A stretch of 64,000 bases of DNA from Diphasiastrum complanatum (taxonomy: Eukaryota; Streptophyta; Lycopodiopsida; Lycopodiales; Lycopodiaceae), in the NCBI GenBank assembly GCA_029204225.1, contig CM055106.1, positions 24,484,921-24,548,920 on the forward strand. Direction: 5' to 3'. The notes under the pieces are model-generated. The model had not been told where the DNA came from and did no database searches. It saw only the letters and a list, made by a program, of their open reading frames with translations. The stretch's first letter is position 1; the number at the start of each line of letters is the position of its first letter. Made by a program: the position numbers and the translations under genes. Positions 21,240 through 32,328 of this stretch are shown piece by piece.

Positions 21240-22140
21240 TGGTTGGATCATGTTGTAAAGCTGACTCCGGTGCACCCAGCGTGCCCTGTAAGACTCTAAG
21301 GGGTGACACTCTCTAAGGTCCCAGAGCAAGTTAGAACGTCAAGGACTGAGCCTCCAACTTGTGGTGAGCCAGTCCAATAGTCACAAGTCATGAGCTAGCT
21401 CTGGAGCTCGAGTCATGGCCTAGTCAGGAAGCAAGTTGATTCTGCCGCCGGGACGGCTCCCGGGACCCATGTCCGGGAGCCAGACTGATTCTGCCAGGCC
21501 TGCCAAGCTTAATCAGCAAAATAAAAACTAAGTCCTAAAAAGCGTGCTTTACCAGAAAGCACTACATTTCAGGATAGAGGGGGTGCGCCGAATCACAACA
21601 GAACTATAGGGGGAGTCCGGCAGACAGAAACTTGGGCAGCTCAACCAGCACCAGGAATCCAGTCTCCAGGTCTCAACTCCCTCTACCAGCACGAGCCAGG
21701 CACAATGCCAAGCACGTGTTGGTGGCCCCGAGACCGGTCAGTCTATGTATGAATGTAACCTCTTCTAGATCTAATAAAGTTGATCCTTGGGGATGATTAC
21801 CATTTCGGTTTCGCCTCCGGGACTGATCCAAGTGGAAGGACCCTTACTACAACCTTTTTGCGTCACCGGCGCCTAAGGGTCCACGTCACCGACGTGTGGC
21901 TTGCCGCTATGCCAATTGGTCAGTTTGGCGACCACTATGCCTTGGGTTTTATGTGTGGCTTGTCTTTGCCTTTGGTTACCTTTTGGGAAAGGATTCTGAG
22001 TTGGCTTTCAGGTTGGTTGGGATTCCAGTTTTCTTAAGTCTGAATGGTTAAGCTTGTTACGTTTCTGAGTTGGCTTTTACGTAACTGCATGATGGATGAA
22101 TGTTAGACTTAAGCGCGTGTTGGAAAAACCGCTCAAGTTC
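21240..22140. repeat. GC-rich dispersed repeat, copy 2
   Basis: Diverged relative of 11560-12880. Shared ordered landmarks are GCGTGCTTTACCAG, a GGGGG(T/A)G(C/T)GCCGAAT block, ACTATAGGGGGAGT, an AATAAAGT motif followed by GATTACC, repeated GAGTTGGCTTT, and GGCGCC words near the end. Confidence 0.6.
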
Positions 22141-22274
22141 CAGCGCCCTTTGAGGCGCCGGCGCAACAGATCATGTGTGTAAAAACCCTTATGAATCCAA
22201 TCTATGATTAAATTGACCACTGGACTGAAAGTTTCAAAGTAATCGACATTGGGAGTTTGTGAAAACCTGGCCAA
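22077..22274 (-). pseudogene. Copia reverse transcriptase scrap
   Basis: The minus-strand frame encodes RFSQTPNVDYFETFSPVV, matching the conserved Copia RT entry (G[FY]xQ...DYxETFSPV). It then leaves homology within about 20 residues, near the end of the GC-rich repeat. Confidence 0.7.
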
Positions 22275-22640
22275 AAATCACATGATCAGAGTCTCATCAT
22301 TCAATAGATTAGGTTCACATTCTAAGCGAAGATGTTTGATTCATTCAATATAATCATGCACCATCTCTTTCTTTCCCATTTTAGTTTTACTCTATAGTAG
22401 GAAATGATTGTCTAGGAATTTCTTGGGTTTAAACCTCATAATGAGTGCATGCTTAACTACTTCTCGGTCAGATCGTTATGTCAAATCCTGATTGTAAAAC
22501 CAATCTTGAGCAGCACTTGAGCACCTGTCAAGGACATAGAAAATAATTTAAGTTTGTCTTCTAGATTAACTTCATCATAGACTTCACAAGATTCAGTAAA
22601 AAATTTAAGAAATTTGACTAGATTTACTAATCTGTTATAT
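22275..22640 (-). pseudogene. Gypsy-type gag (Retrotrans_gag) fragment
   Basis: Upstream of the RT scrap on the minus strand, a frame with a few stops encodes QDWFYNQDLT, then REVVKHALIMRFKPKKF, KKEMVHDYIE and IKHLRLECEPN. This is the usual order of the plant Gypsy gag core (WF..L..W, F..RF.P, VxDYIExxKxL). It joins the Copia RT scrap directly, so the pair is a chimera of two retroelement superfamilies. Confidence 0.55.
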
Positions 22641-24180
22641 CTAGGCAACTCTAGATAATAGGAAGAGATTGAGGGCCATCAAAATCAGGATCTCCACAGT
22701 GAGTTATTTTTTAAGAATTTTTTTTCAAAAAAATGAAAATTATAAGACAATCTTTGCGGATGCAATTAAATTCTATCTTCGAATCTGATTTGTAGCCACT
22801 TGATCACTTGATGATAATTAGATTCTAAAATTGAGAAAAAGATCTTGATCAAGTGATCGACACTTTAAAAATTTCTCAGAAATCAGTATTAAAGCAACCG
22901 AAATTTTTTACAAATATGATAGTAGCTAGATCAGATAGATTAGAACTTAGAAATGGTAGTGGCAAAGGTTCTCTAGGCGAAGGTCAACTCGACAAGGATT
23001 CTTTTAGTACTATTTTGAGCAGAAAATCACTTAACTGGCTATCTTTGACAAATCTAACAAAATCAACCTTCGTCCATCTGACAGTAGGTACATCTAACAA
23101 AGATAAAACTAGGGTAGAGCTGACAAAAGTTCTTTTGGCTATCTCTGACAAATCTAAAAAAATCAACCTTCGTCCCTGACAATAGGTAGATCTAACAAAG
23201 ATAAAACTAGGGTAGAGTTGACGAAAGTTCTTTTGGCGAACAATGAGATTTTTATAGCTTGGCAAGGGTTAAAATGGACTTCTTGAACAATTTTGATTGA
23301 ACCAACTTTCGACCAACTCAAAAATGATGGATTCCTAAATTTGAAAACCACAAGAGAGTTGACAAAGGTTCAGGCGAAGGTTGAAGAGTGATACTATTAT
23401 TTATACAAAAAATGATAGTTTTTGACACAAAAATAGCTCAGTAGAACAAATAATCTTGACTTAACGTTCGCCCACCAACTTATTGATTACAAAAAAATAA
23501 CAAAATGGACTGACTATGACATTGGCGAAGGTTCAGACGAAGGTTCATCTCAGACAACTAATATTCTTGCAGAAAGGTGTGAAACTTTCTACAAAAGGTT
23601 ACCGACAACTAGTGGAACAATCACTTTAGCCTTCTATTTTTAGAATTAATCTTTGTCAACCTAGTTATAAGTACATCTAGATCAGATCTATATACAATAG
23701 ACTAGGCGAACTTTTGATTGCTATATCAAAATGCAACGAAAATTGGTGCGTTGGAAAGCGCTTGACGAGTGCGCTCCAATGATATATTACATGTTCTTTT
23801 TCTGAGCTACTACTAAAAATTTATGACAATTCAAAGATATTGGTTGAAAATAGTGAAAAAAATGCAAAAGAGAACTTGGCACGAATTCATATGCGGCCCT
23901 TTTTGAACTCACCTTCCTCTAATGGCAAATTAGCCAAGAATACCCTACATCAAGAGGCTTGAGTTCCTAGGTGGATTTCCAAGTGTACAATGCTTGATCC
24001 AAATCATTTAGTTAACTCTACTAACATAGATCCACATCTCAGAGTACATGGATGAGGTGGCAAAAGTTGCATATCTATTTCCTAGACAAATGTAGATTTT
24101 TCCTGATTACATTCTACCTAACGTTGCATGCTACCAACTTTTGTGCATTAACAAATGTAGATCTACCTGACTCAAACTCG
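22641..24180. other. Non-coding AT-rich stretch with a tandem repeat
   Basis: No supported gene. It contains the 100-bp tandem repeat at 23039-23238 and many GGCGAAGGTT/CAACCTTCG(T/C)C words that recur in both orientations and again near 26400-26470. Confidence 0.4.
23039..23238. repeat. 100-bp tandem duplication
   Basis: Units start at 23039 and 23139 (CTATCT(T/C)TGACAAATCTAA) and share ATCTAACAAAGATAAAACTA and AGTTCTTTTGG. Confidence 0.85.
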
Positions 24181-24329
24181 ACCTATTCTAGAGGGATATG
24201 TGCTCAACTCACATTCCTTTATATACAATAAAATATACAAAGAAACAATATGAGCATAGCCCCCACGGTCAACATAGGAAGATATTTGTTACCATTCTTC
24301 ACAGAAAGAATTGAGAGCATTTTGTATTT

Positions 24330-24885
24330 TGTATTAATCTTTTTGTTTTGAGTGAGTCGATTAGTGTCTCACTCATTGGCGGAATGTCGCTCCTCTTACA
24401 GATTACGCTATGTTCTGCTCGTTGGCAGACTTTCATGCATAGCTAATAATGCTAATAGTATGCTAACACTACTCTCTTCTTCTGCTAGCTCGTTCTATCA
24501 TTCTATCCTATACTTATCCCATCTGGGGAAATTACAAGAAAGCTTAGCAACAATTTACAAGACAGGTTTAGTGCTAATCGTGTTGCCTTGGCGGCTAAGC
24601 ATGATAGTACAGTACTCGTCGAGCTGCTAACTGCTAGCTCGACTTGTCCTCGACTTCGGGTTCTCGACCGAAGTTCATCTGGAGCACTTTGGGTACCTCG
24701 GGCATTTGGTTGCGGAGGCAAATGTTGAGCACTTTGGTTTCGGCCTTTGGTCTTCACCTTCGGTCTTCGCTTTGTCTTCGTCTTTGGTCTACGACTTTCG
24801 GCCTTCAGGGTGTCTTCAACATTCGAGATCTTTTCATCCTCCAGGACATCTTCGTCAGGGTTGCAAGAGTTCACCATTTTAGACA
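24330..24885 (-). repeat. Solo LTR related to Copia E (approximate left limit)
   Basis: The right end, TTGCAAGAGTTCACCATTTTAGACA, matches the Copia E LTR end (TTGCAGGAGTTCACCATTTTTGACA). Inner blocks such as GTGTCTC(A/G)(C/T)TC(A/G)TTGG(C/T)GGA, CTACG/TTATGTTCTGCTC and GCAGACTTTCAT also match in order. No internal coding region adjoins it. The left end is not clear. Confidence 0.6.
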
Positions 24886-25608
24886 AATAGAAATCTAAAA
24901 GAATTAGTTTATAGATTTGTTAGATTTTAAAAAATAATTTAATCAATGAGATAATAAGTTAGAATAAAAATGAAACTAAATTCTTTTTATTCTGTTGTTT
25001 TGAAATATATGTTTGTTTAAAAGTTAGTTGCTAGTAATTTTGGCATAAAGCTAATGAAAAGTGGCATTTTCTTTTTTCAAAAATTTATAAAACAAAAATT
25101 ATACCTTTCTCCATGAAAATTCACATTTTTATTTTAGAAAATTATACCTTTTTTATATTCTTTAAATACCAATATTTTTTTTTTCTATCAATCACTGTAC
25201 AAAAAAGGTATAAGAACTAATATTGTTTTTGAAATCAGTCTTTTTTGTTATTAAAGCAATAAATATTATTTTTATCACATTATAGCTTACCAATTGGTTT
25301 TTTGAAGTTACACCTAAAGAATACAACATAATGTTGGAGGGTTTGTAGATCCCAAGGCAACCCTAACCGTAATTAATAAATGAGAGGGATTTGGCACTCT
25401 ACCTGTGTAGGTCCAACCCAATGATCACATAGTTATTTGATTAGTTAAAAGCTAACAACAGGACATTAGGCCTTTTTGTAGAAATTAAATGTCGCAAGGC
25501 CTAATAGTCAAGTTTGTGAAAAAAAAAAGGTTCCTCCCAAATTTAAAATTTAAAATAATAAGGGAGGCAAAAACTGGCCAATAGGAGTTGAGGCCAAAGC
25601 CCTAAAAT

Positions 25609-25624
25609 CCACTATATATAGTGG
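25609..25624 (+). promoter_or_regulatory. LTR promoter with palindromic TATA box
   Basis: CCACTATATATAGTGG is a perfect 16-bp palindrome containing a TATA box, about 30 bases after GGCCAATAGG. It is the likely core promoter of the Gypsy-type LTR. Confidence 0.5.
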
Positions 25625-25795
25625 TACTTTGTAGTTCATTTTCATGTTCATTTCAATCAAGCAGGTGGAACCTCTAATGGTTTGCAAATTGAATGTCCTT
25701 GCTCTTCTTCTCTTTGATTCATCTCGCATGTTTTATTTGGATTTTTTGTTATTACTTGGATTTGCTAATTGTTGATATTGAATCTTGTTATAATG

Positions 25796-25800
<5 letters not shown>

Positions 25801-25862
<62 letters not shown>
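25801..25862. repeat. (GA)n microsatellite inside the Gypsy-type LTR
   Basis: About 30 uninterrupted GA units. Confidence 0.95.
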
Positions 25863-25864
<2 letters not shown>

Positions 25865-26058
25865 CTTTATCTTTGATGGATTAGTGTGAATATGATCATA
25901 GTGTTAGATGTTAAATCATAAGCATGTGTATAAATCTAAACTATGATATCGCTCTCATGGGAACGAATCTCCGTGTGACAAGTTATAATCCACTTCACTT
26001 CTTGATGCTTTGCATAACTAGAATCTAGGTTTGAAGGTGGATAGAAAAGCCTGCAACA

Positions 26059-27004
26059 ATTTTGGTGCCGTTGCTGGGGAGCTACGGTAATTTATCAGTT
26101 TTAGCATGTTTTTGATTCATGGATGGATGTTAGTTTGTATTTAGGCATTTTCGTCTTGGCATACTAGTATTATATTGTATTTTATGATTAATTTTGGGAA
26201 GAATTTTTCTTGATTTTTGTGGATTTTTTGCTTGTCATCTATTTTGATTGTTGACCAAGGAAGGCCATACACATTACCATTCCTAAGATCTATTTGGATC
26301 TGAAAAAATCAGAGAAACAAAAAAGAATCGATCTATAATTTTGGTGACAAAAGAGACAAAATCTTCATCAAACAATGATAACCTTATATTCCTTTAAAAC
26401 CAACCTTCACCCACTTGGAGGTAGGACCGCTCTGACACAATGAAGCTTCAGTTTGATGGGCGAAGGTTACTTCCCAGACATTTTCTAGAAATCGAAGAAA
26501 AAATGTCAAAAAAAGTGAAAAAATTTCCAAAAATCAGAAAAATACTGAAAAGTGTAGACTCAAAATGTGACTCAATGAATTAACGTTACGTTAAAGCCAC
26601 TATGTCAAAAAACTATTGGGCCACATGTACAAAAGTAGTGAATAAAAAATGAAAAAGGAATCTTGACAAAAGGCCCTTTTTGTGTTTAAACTTCTTCTAA
26701 CGCATGTTGTGAATATTGAGATTTTGATGAGGTTTTCAACATTCTCTCTCTACTCGAGTTTTTCACTTCATTTTCTCTCTCTATTCAAGAGCAGCCTGTT
26801 TTTCCAATAGTGAACACTTAGAATTATGTTTGATGCTTATCTCTCATAGTGAAAAGATAGTTTTTTGAGTCTGTGGTATGCTATTGTGCTCTTGCCTTGG
26901 ATTTTTTATGTAATCTATTCATTGATCATTCATGTGCAATCGCAATACCTCAGTAAGATCCTGTAAGGTGTGTGGTGAAGTTCACACATGCTAAAAACTC
27001 CACA
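26059..27004. other. Non-coding stretch including the 5' LTR end of Copia C
   Basis: There is no gene. The 3' part must be the 5' LTR of Copia C, because it ends CTCCACA directly before a decayed primer site at 27005. The LTR start could not be placed, and no second LTR is left to compare. Confidence 0.4.
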
Positions 27005-27777
27005 TGCTATCAAAGCCTTGTGCTTTGTAGAAGTGAGAGTGCATACATCAAAACTTGAGAGACTTTGCTTGCAGGAACTCGGATTTGGGAGAGGAATACA
27101 ATCTCGATTTGAATCAAACCAATTTCGGATCATAGATTGATCAAATCAATACTGATTTGCATTAAATGAGACCTGTACGGACTTGTAATTCCGCACATGT
27201 GAGATTAGCCTAATTCAAATAGGTACTACATCTCAAGTATTGATCCATCTTTTGTGTTTGATAGCTTGGTAGAGAGGTATTGAAGTGTATAATGTTGTGC
27301 TTGTGTTTCTAAATCAATTTGATTTGATTCTAAAGAATTTTAGGCAATCAAAGTGATAGGGAGTGTAACCCATCTTGTGTGATATGCCAAAGAGAGCACA
27401 CATCTATTCAATCTCATCAATATTTACATTTTGTGTTTTCAATCAAAGAGAGAATTGGTAGGCGAGTTGTAGATGTCATAGACACTTCATTTCACACAAT
27501 TGAATTGTGTCTGAGTTTTATGTGTCATCCTAGAGTGATTCTATTTGTTGAAAGTTGAGGTAGTACTTGACATCAATCTTGTTTGTGCTTCATCATCTGA
27601 TAGAAGCTAGATCTAGATTCAAGTTGATAGATTCACTATAGTGAGAAAGATCTCACATTGTTGTTGCTAAATTTCATAGGTTGGATCAATGTTCTAAGTT
27701 AGATCCTAGATTGAAAAGAGTAGCAATAGATTCAATTCCATCTTTTTTGTCATTACTAAAAATCTCTCATACTGAAC

Positions 27778-29140
27778 ATGTCTTCCATTGGTTCTGTTCT
27801 TTTAGAACATAGTGAGAGATTAACATCTTCAAATTATTCAATTTGGAAGATAAGAATGGAATATTGATTGGTTCTACAAGATGTAGTGGACATAGTGTTA
27901 GGAGTTGAAGTTGAACTAGAAGCTCCTAATCAAGCTTTAGAGTTCAAGAAGAAATCTAAGATTGCCCTTCATCTTATAAAGATGAATGTGTCCAATGAGG
28001 TGCTAAGGGAAATCAGTCCTTGCACCACTGCCAAAGAGACTTGGGACATCCTTAAAACTATCTATGAAGCTAAGAATACATCTAGATTACTCACACTTTA
28101 AAAAACAAAATATTTCTAAGTTATTAGAGAGTAGATGAGAGTGCTTCAAGTTATGTTATGACAGTGAAGGATCTTCATAAAGAGTTAGTTAGTATTGGAG
28201 ATGCTCTAAACAACAATGAAATTGTTCAAGTAGTCCTTAATGGACTTAGAGATGAGTACGATAATATTGTACAGACTTATGCTATCAAGGAGGAGCTACC
28301 ATCTTTGGAGACTCTTCAAGGGGTTCTCATTGCTGAAGAAAACAAGCAAGAGAACAAGCTGCTGGTGATCAACAGACTTTTGTTGAAGGATGGTGGAGAT
28401 GACAAAGCTCTCTTCACAAAGGACAAGTCAAGAGGCAAAGGCAAAGGACAACAACATTTCAAGAAGGAAAAGTATAACGATCGCCAAAAACGATCTTCGA
28501 GAATCTTGTCACATGCAAACCAAAAGAACACCTGTGGAGCATAAACCACCCAACCAACATGAAAGAGTGACTCAATATCCTAACCCTTCACTGCCAAGCC
28601 ACAGTGAATCAATACAAGAGAGGAGAGGAAAACCTAGCTTAAGAATCTGAAATTTCAATAAGGAAATGACCACGTCTGGAATGTCATAGCATAACTAATA
28701 ACCACATACAACTGGAGCGACCGACTATCCACTTTAGGAATTATTCTGATTCCCTTGCATAGGACATGGACATAGCAACAAGGACAAGACCAAAGAAGGT
28801 GGTGAGGAGCAATCCTCACAGGCTACAACATCCAGTGGCAAGAAGAAGATGTCAAAGATCAAATGCTCTTTTTGTGGCAAGAAGAAACACTATGCATCTA
28901 ACTATTTCAAGAAGAAAAACCAGTTTAAACAAGCTAATCTTACTAATGAGGAAGAGTGTGAGGGTAATGAGAGTGATAGGGAGGAATCTCTTATGATGTC
29001 AAGTTTTTCATCTTTCCCTTTCAAAAGTGAAGAAGTGTAGTGGATAGATAGTGGGGCTAGTTCCCATATGTCTAGCTCTAGAAATTCTTTCACAAGTCTC
29101 GTGCCTTATGTAGGTGCAAAAAGATGAATCTATACTACTA
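27778..29140 (+). pseudogene. Copia C gag and start of protease
   Basis: The ATG at 27778 starts MSSIGSVLLEHSERL, parallel to MGSAGAYLLEASERL in Copia A. Gag has a stop at about 27865 and a frameshift near 28100, then reads to about 28476. There, about 285 bp of unrelated sequence (about 28477-28762) interrupts it. Coding resumes with a lysine-rich linker and a zinc knuckle CSFCGKKKHYASNY in which the last zinc-binding cysteine has become tyrosine. Protease begins at WIDSGASSHMS just after a TAG at 29038-29040. The stops, the insertion and the lost ligand make it non-functional. Confidence 0.8.
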
Positions 29141-30139
29141 TGAAGAAACAAAATGTTTCTGTTTACAAATCCTTGCTAGCTTTCAGCTCTCTGCCTGGCA
29201 AAGATGTTTGCAAACACAAAAGTCAAGAGACATGAAGCACAAAAGTTTCGCGAACACCTGACGAACAGACACAAACACGAAAGATTCGCGAACAAGAATC
29301 TTTTGCGGTCCAACACAAGAAAATCAGACGACGAAAATGAAACCAATGACATGACACGAAAAATGTCGTGAAACCCTTTCTGTCCTCACGCTCCAAAGAG
29401 TACCAACCAAGATCATGCAAGTACCCAAAAGTACAGATATCTGATCTGATGGCATGACATCAATAGATACACTCTAGGTTCTGGCTAATCCGCCACTCTT
29501 GTAATCTCCTGATTAGTTGTAGATGCTTAATCACTCTAATCTTAAAGTTACATAGAGCGACTATATACTTACTGGATGATACTTGGCAACACATACTAAA
29601 CACACATACAGTGAAGTAGTCTGATGCTAGTAAGCAATCAAGACGGAATACAGACAAGAAGTCCGCCTGCGTGCTAGACGAGTTCTGTGATCAAGATTTA
29701 TAGAGATCCACAAGTCTGCTAGTAAGCGAGACATCCACTCGTGAGAGAACTGTATTTTTCTCATGCCAACGCACTGCGTGGATCTGCATGCAGTACTTGA
29801 AGAATCAAAGAAAAATCAATAGATGATCTTGTAGCCATTGTGCACATGTCTTTCTTTTTATGATGTGTGATCTTGAATGCAAATGTATCTACTGTTATTC
29901 ATATATCTGATTCTCCCATTCATTTCAATTCCGCACATTGGTTGAATTTGTTGAATGCTGCATTAAATTATAAACATAGATCAGCAGTGCCTGACTACAT
30001 TGTGGAGGACTGTAGGAGTGATTCAGCTGGCAGTGTCCAGTGACCACATCTAAACTCCATCCGAATCGCATTGAGTCATGGTTGTTTCACTTTCACGACA
30101 GTTTCGCGACAATTTCGAGTCCACGAAATTTTCTCAACA
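29141..30139 (+). repeat. 5' LTR of Copia B
   Basis: It starts TGAAGAAAC (the start is placed by the Copia C junction) and ends TTCTCAACA just before the primer site. Its last 460 bp (from about 29680) match 40175-40632. Confidence 0.75.
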
Positions 30140-30254
30140 GTGGTACCAGAGCCTATCTATCTTGTCATAATCTGATGTAGCCAAGAAGCTATCAGATCCA
30201 GGAGGCTAGCATTCAGACAAACAACCATCAACGAGAGAATAGACTTCAGAAGCA

Positions 30255-31168
30255 ATGGCTTCAATCAGCAGCATGCAGAGCAAGATCTGCACAATTCTTG
30301 ATTCTTCAGAGTCTCACTTTATAGCCTAGAAAGTTAAGACATCACTCATACTCAAGGGCGAAGTACTCTTCCCCTGGGTGGATGGCACTAAAGAGATACC
30401 TACAACATCAGGCAAGGATCTACGCCAGTGGAGGGAGAAAAACGACAAGACAGTAGCCTTGCTATCATCTTTCATCAAAGATAGTCTCACACTTGACCTG
30501 GCTACACTCTCCAAAGCTAAGGAGATGTGGGATGCATTGCTCACAAGATTTTAGATAAAATCAAAAAGTCAAATCATGGTGCTGGAAGATCAGCTGACGA
30601 ATCTACAGTGGGATGGGAAGGACTTCACTTCCTTCATAAGGAAGATGAAGGATCTATTCCTATCACTACACAACTCTGGAGCAAAGAACGTAGTGTCAAC
30701 TGAGAAGCAGCTCACATACCTATTGAGAGTCTTACCCAGATCATTCCAGAGAACGAGAACCCTGCTCGCGAAATATCCTACCATGAACCTCGAAAAGGCA
30801 ATTGTCGAGATTCAAGAGGAAGTTGAGGCCAGAGAACATCTTGATCACAAGGATGGTTCTGACCAGGCCCTCTACGACAACAAAGAAAAATCCAAGAAGC
30901 AATTTAATCCTAAGAGGGAGTCTAATCAGAGGCAGGATCGTGATCAACAAGCAGAGGGGACCAACAAAGGCAACTAAAGGAGCAAAGGGAGGTTGAAGCA
31001 GCAAGGTGCAGACAAGAAGACTTGCGTGAGATGTAGAAGAGATGGGCATACAATTGATACATGCTGGCTCAATCTCGAGATTGAGTGTATTCACTGCCAC
31101 AAGAAGGGTCACACAGCCATGAATTGCCGCCAAAACCTGAGAAACAAATCAGCACAGAACAAATAGGA
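30255..31168 (+). pseudogene. Copia B gag
   Basis: Gag starts at ATG 30255. In-frame stops occur at about 30330 and 30555. The central gag region reads open at 30576-30977 (LxxLxW.G.DFTSFIRKMKDL). After a further stop, two zinc knuckles follow: CVRCRRDGHTIDTC (about 31021) and CIHCHKKGHTAMNC (about 31090). Gag forms the particle and binds element RNA. This copy is dead. Confidence 0.8.
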
Positions 31169-31297
31169 GAACATCAACAGTTCATCCTATGTCGAGGATC
31201 TCGAGAGCTTGAAGATGGGCGAAGAAAGAACGAACAAAAACTGTTCGACCGCCTACATCTGTGAAGACATGTGTGCAGCATCAACATCTGACACACA

Positions 31298-32036
31298 TGA
31301 CTCGTGACCCTAGACTCAGGAGCCACCTCACACTTCGTGACATCAAGACGAATATTATCTGATTTCAGAAGTGCAGATCCTTCAAGATTCATAGTTCTTG
31401 GAGATGGATCTAAACATCAAGTGAACGGTATTGGTTCACTATGGCTCAACACCAATGACAGAGACAGACAACTCGAGGACGTTCTGTTTGTGCCTACTCT
31501 GCAACAAGACTTGCTCTCTGTAGCAAGAATAGCAGATGTAGGGATGCGTGTGACGTTTTCTGACGAAGCATGCAACGTGATTGATGCTAGTACCAGTACT
31601 CTAATCACTCAAGGCAGAAGAAAAGGTAACCTATATCATCTGAAGATACGCCTACCTGCACATCAGATGCATCAGACTCAAGATGAAAAACCAGACACTC
31701 TGTGGCACATAAGACTATGCCACATGAACTCAATGGCACTTTATCAAGCAAGCCATCATGGAGCGATAACATGGGTCAGCATCTCGAATGTAAACAGTTC
31801 GACCACCTGTGATGCATGTTTGAAGGGCAAGATGTCACGCATTCCATTCATCAAGGACTCCTACAAAACGACTAAGATTCTGGAGTTAGTGCATTTTGAC
31901 ATCTGTGGACCATTCAATGTGATCTCAGTAGGAGGTTCAAAGTATTATATAACCTTCATTGATGATTATAGCAAATTTGCCAAAGTGTATTTTATTCAGA
32001 ATAAATCTGAAGCACTTGATAAATTCACAGAATATG
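31298..32036 (+). pseudogene. Copia B protease and integrase N-terminal half
   Basis: The frame encodes the aspartic protease motif LDSGATSHFV (about 31304), then the GAG-pre-integrase region with LWHIRLCHMN and CDACLKGK, the HHCC zinc-binding residues of integrase. The first catalytic region HFDICGPF and FIDDYSKFAKVYF follow. The frame is open to the insertion boundary at 32036 and continues at 38167. Confidence 0.85.
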
Positions 32037-32328
32037 TGTAAAGACCCTAAAAGGATTAATTAAGAAAGCAAGAAATAGATTTGAGGGCCACTGATTTTGT
32101 AAATAATGAGATACCACATTGGGATCTAGATTAAACCTCAAAATTTTCCAAAATATCCCACATTTGATTGAATGGTTTTATTTTTCCCATATCGCGACTA
32201 GGTAGTAAACCACACCATTGATCATCAGATCTTTATAGTCCTAGAATTCCCTTTCCAAAATTACTGATGTCCCATACCATCAGCTCTTCCTTCCAGAAAA
32301 TCCTTAACTACTTCATCTAATATTCTAG
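32037..32328 (-). repeat. 3' LTR of the non-autonomous element
   Basis: Plus-strand start TGTAAAGACCCTAAAAGGAT, paired with 34679-34959. ATATG lies immediately to the left. Confidence 0.75.

Larger units (their letters stand above)
25332..26058 (+). repeat. Gypsy-type LTR (Athila/Tat-like), element otherwise lost
   Basis: A candidate LTR begins TGTTGGAGGG and ends CTGCAACA. It is followed within 4 bases by TGGTGCCGTTGCTGGGGAGC (26062-26081), very like the primer/leader site of plant Athila/Tat Gypsy elements (TGGCGCCGTTGCCGGGGA). It contains a CCAAT word, a TATA region and a GA microsatellite. No gag or pol follows before Copia C, so only the 5' end remains. Confidence 0.6.
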
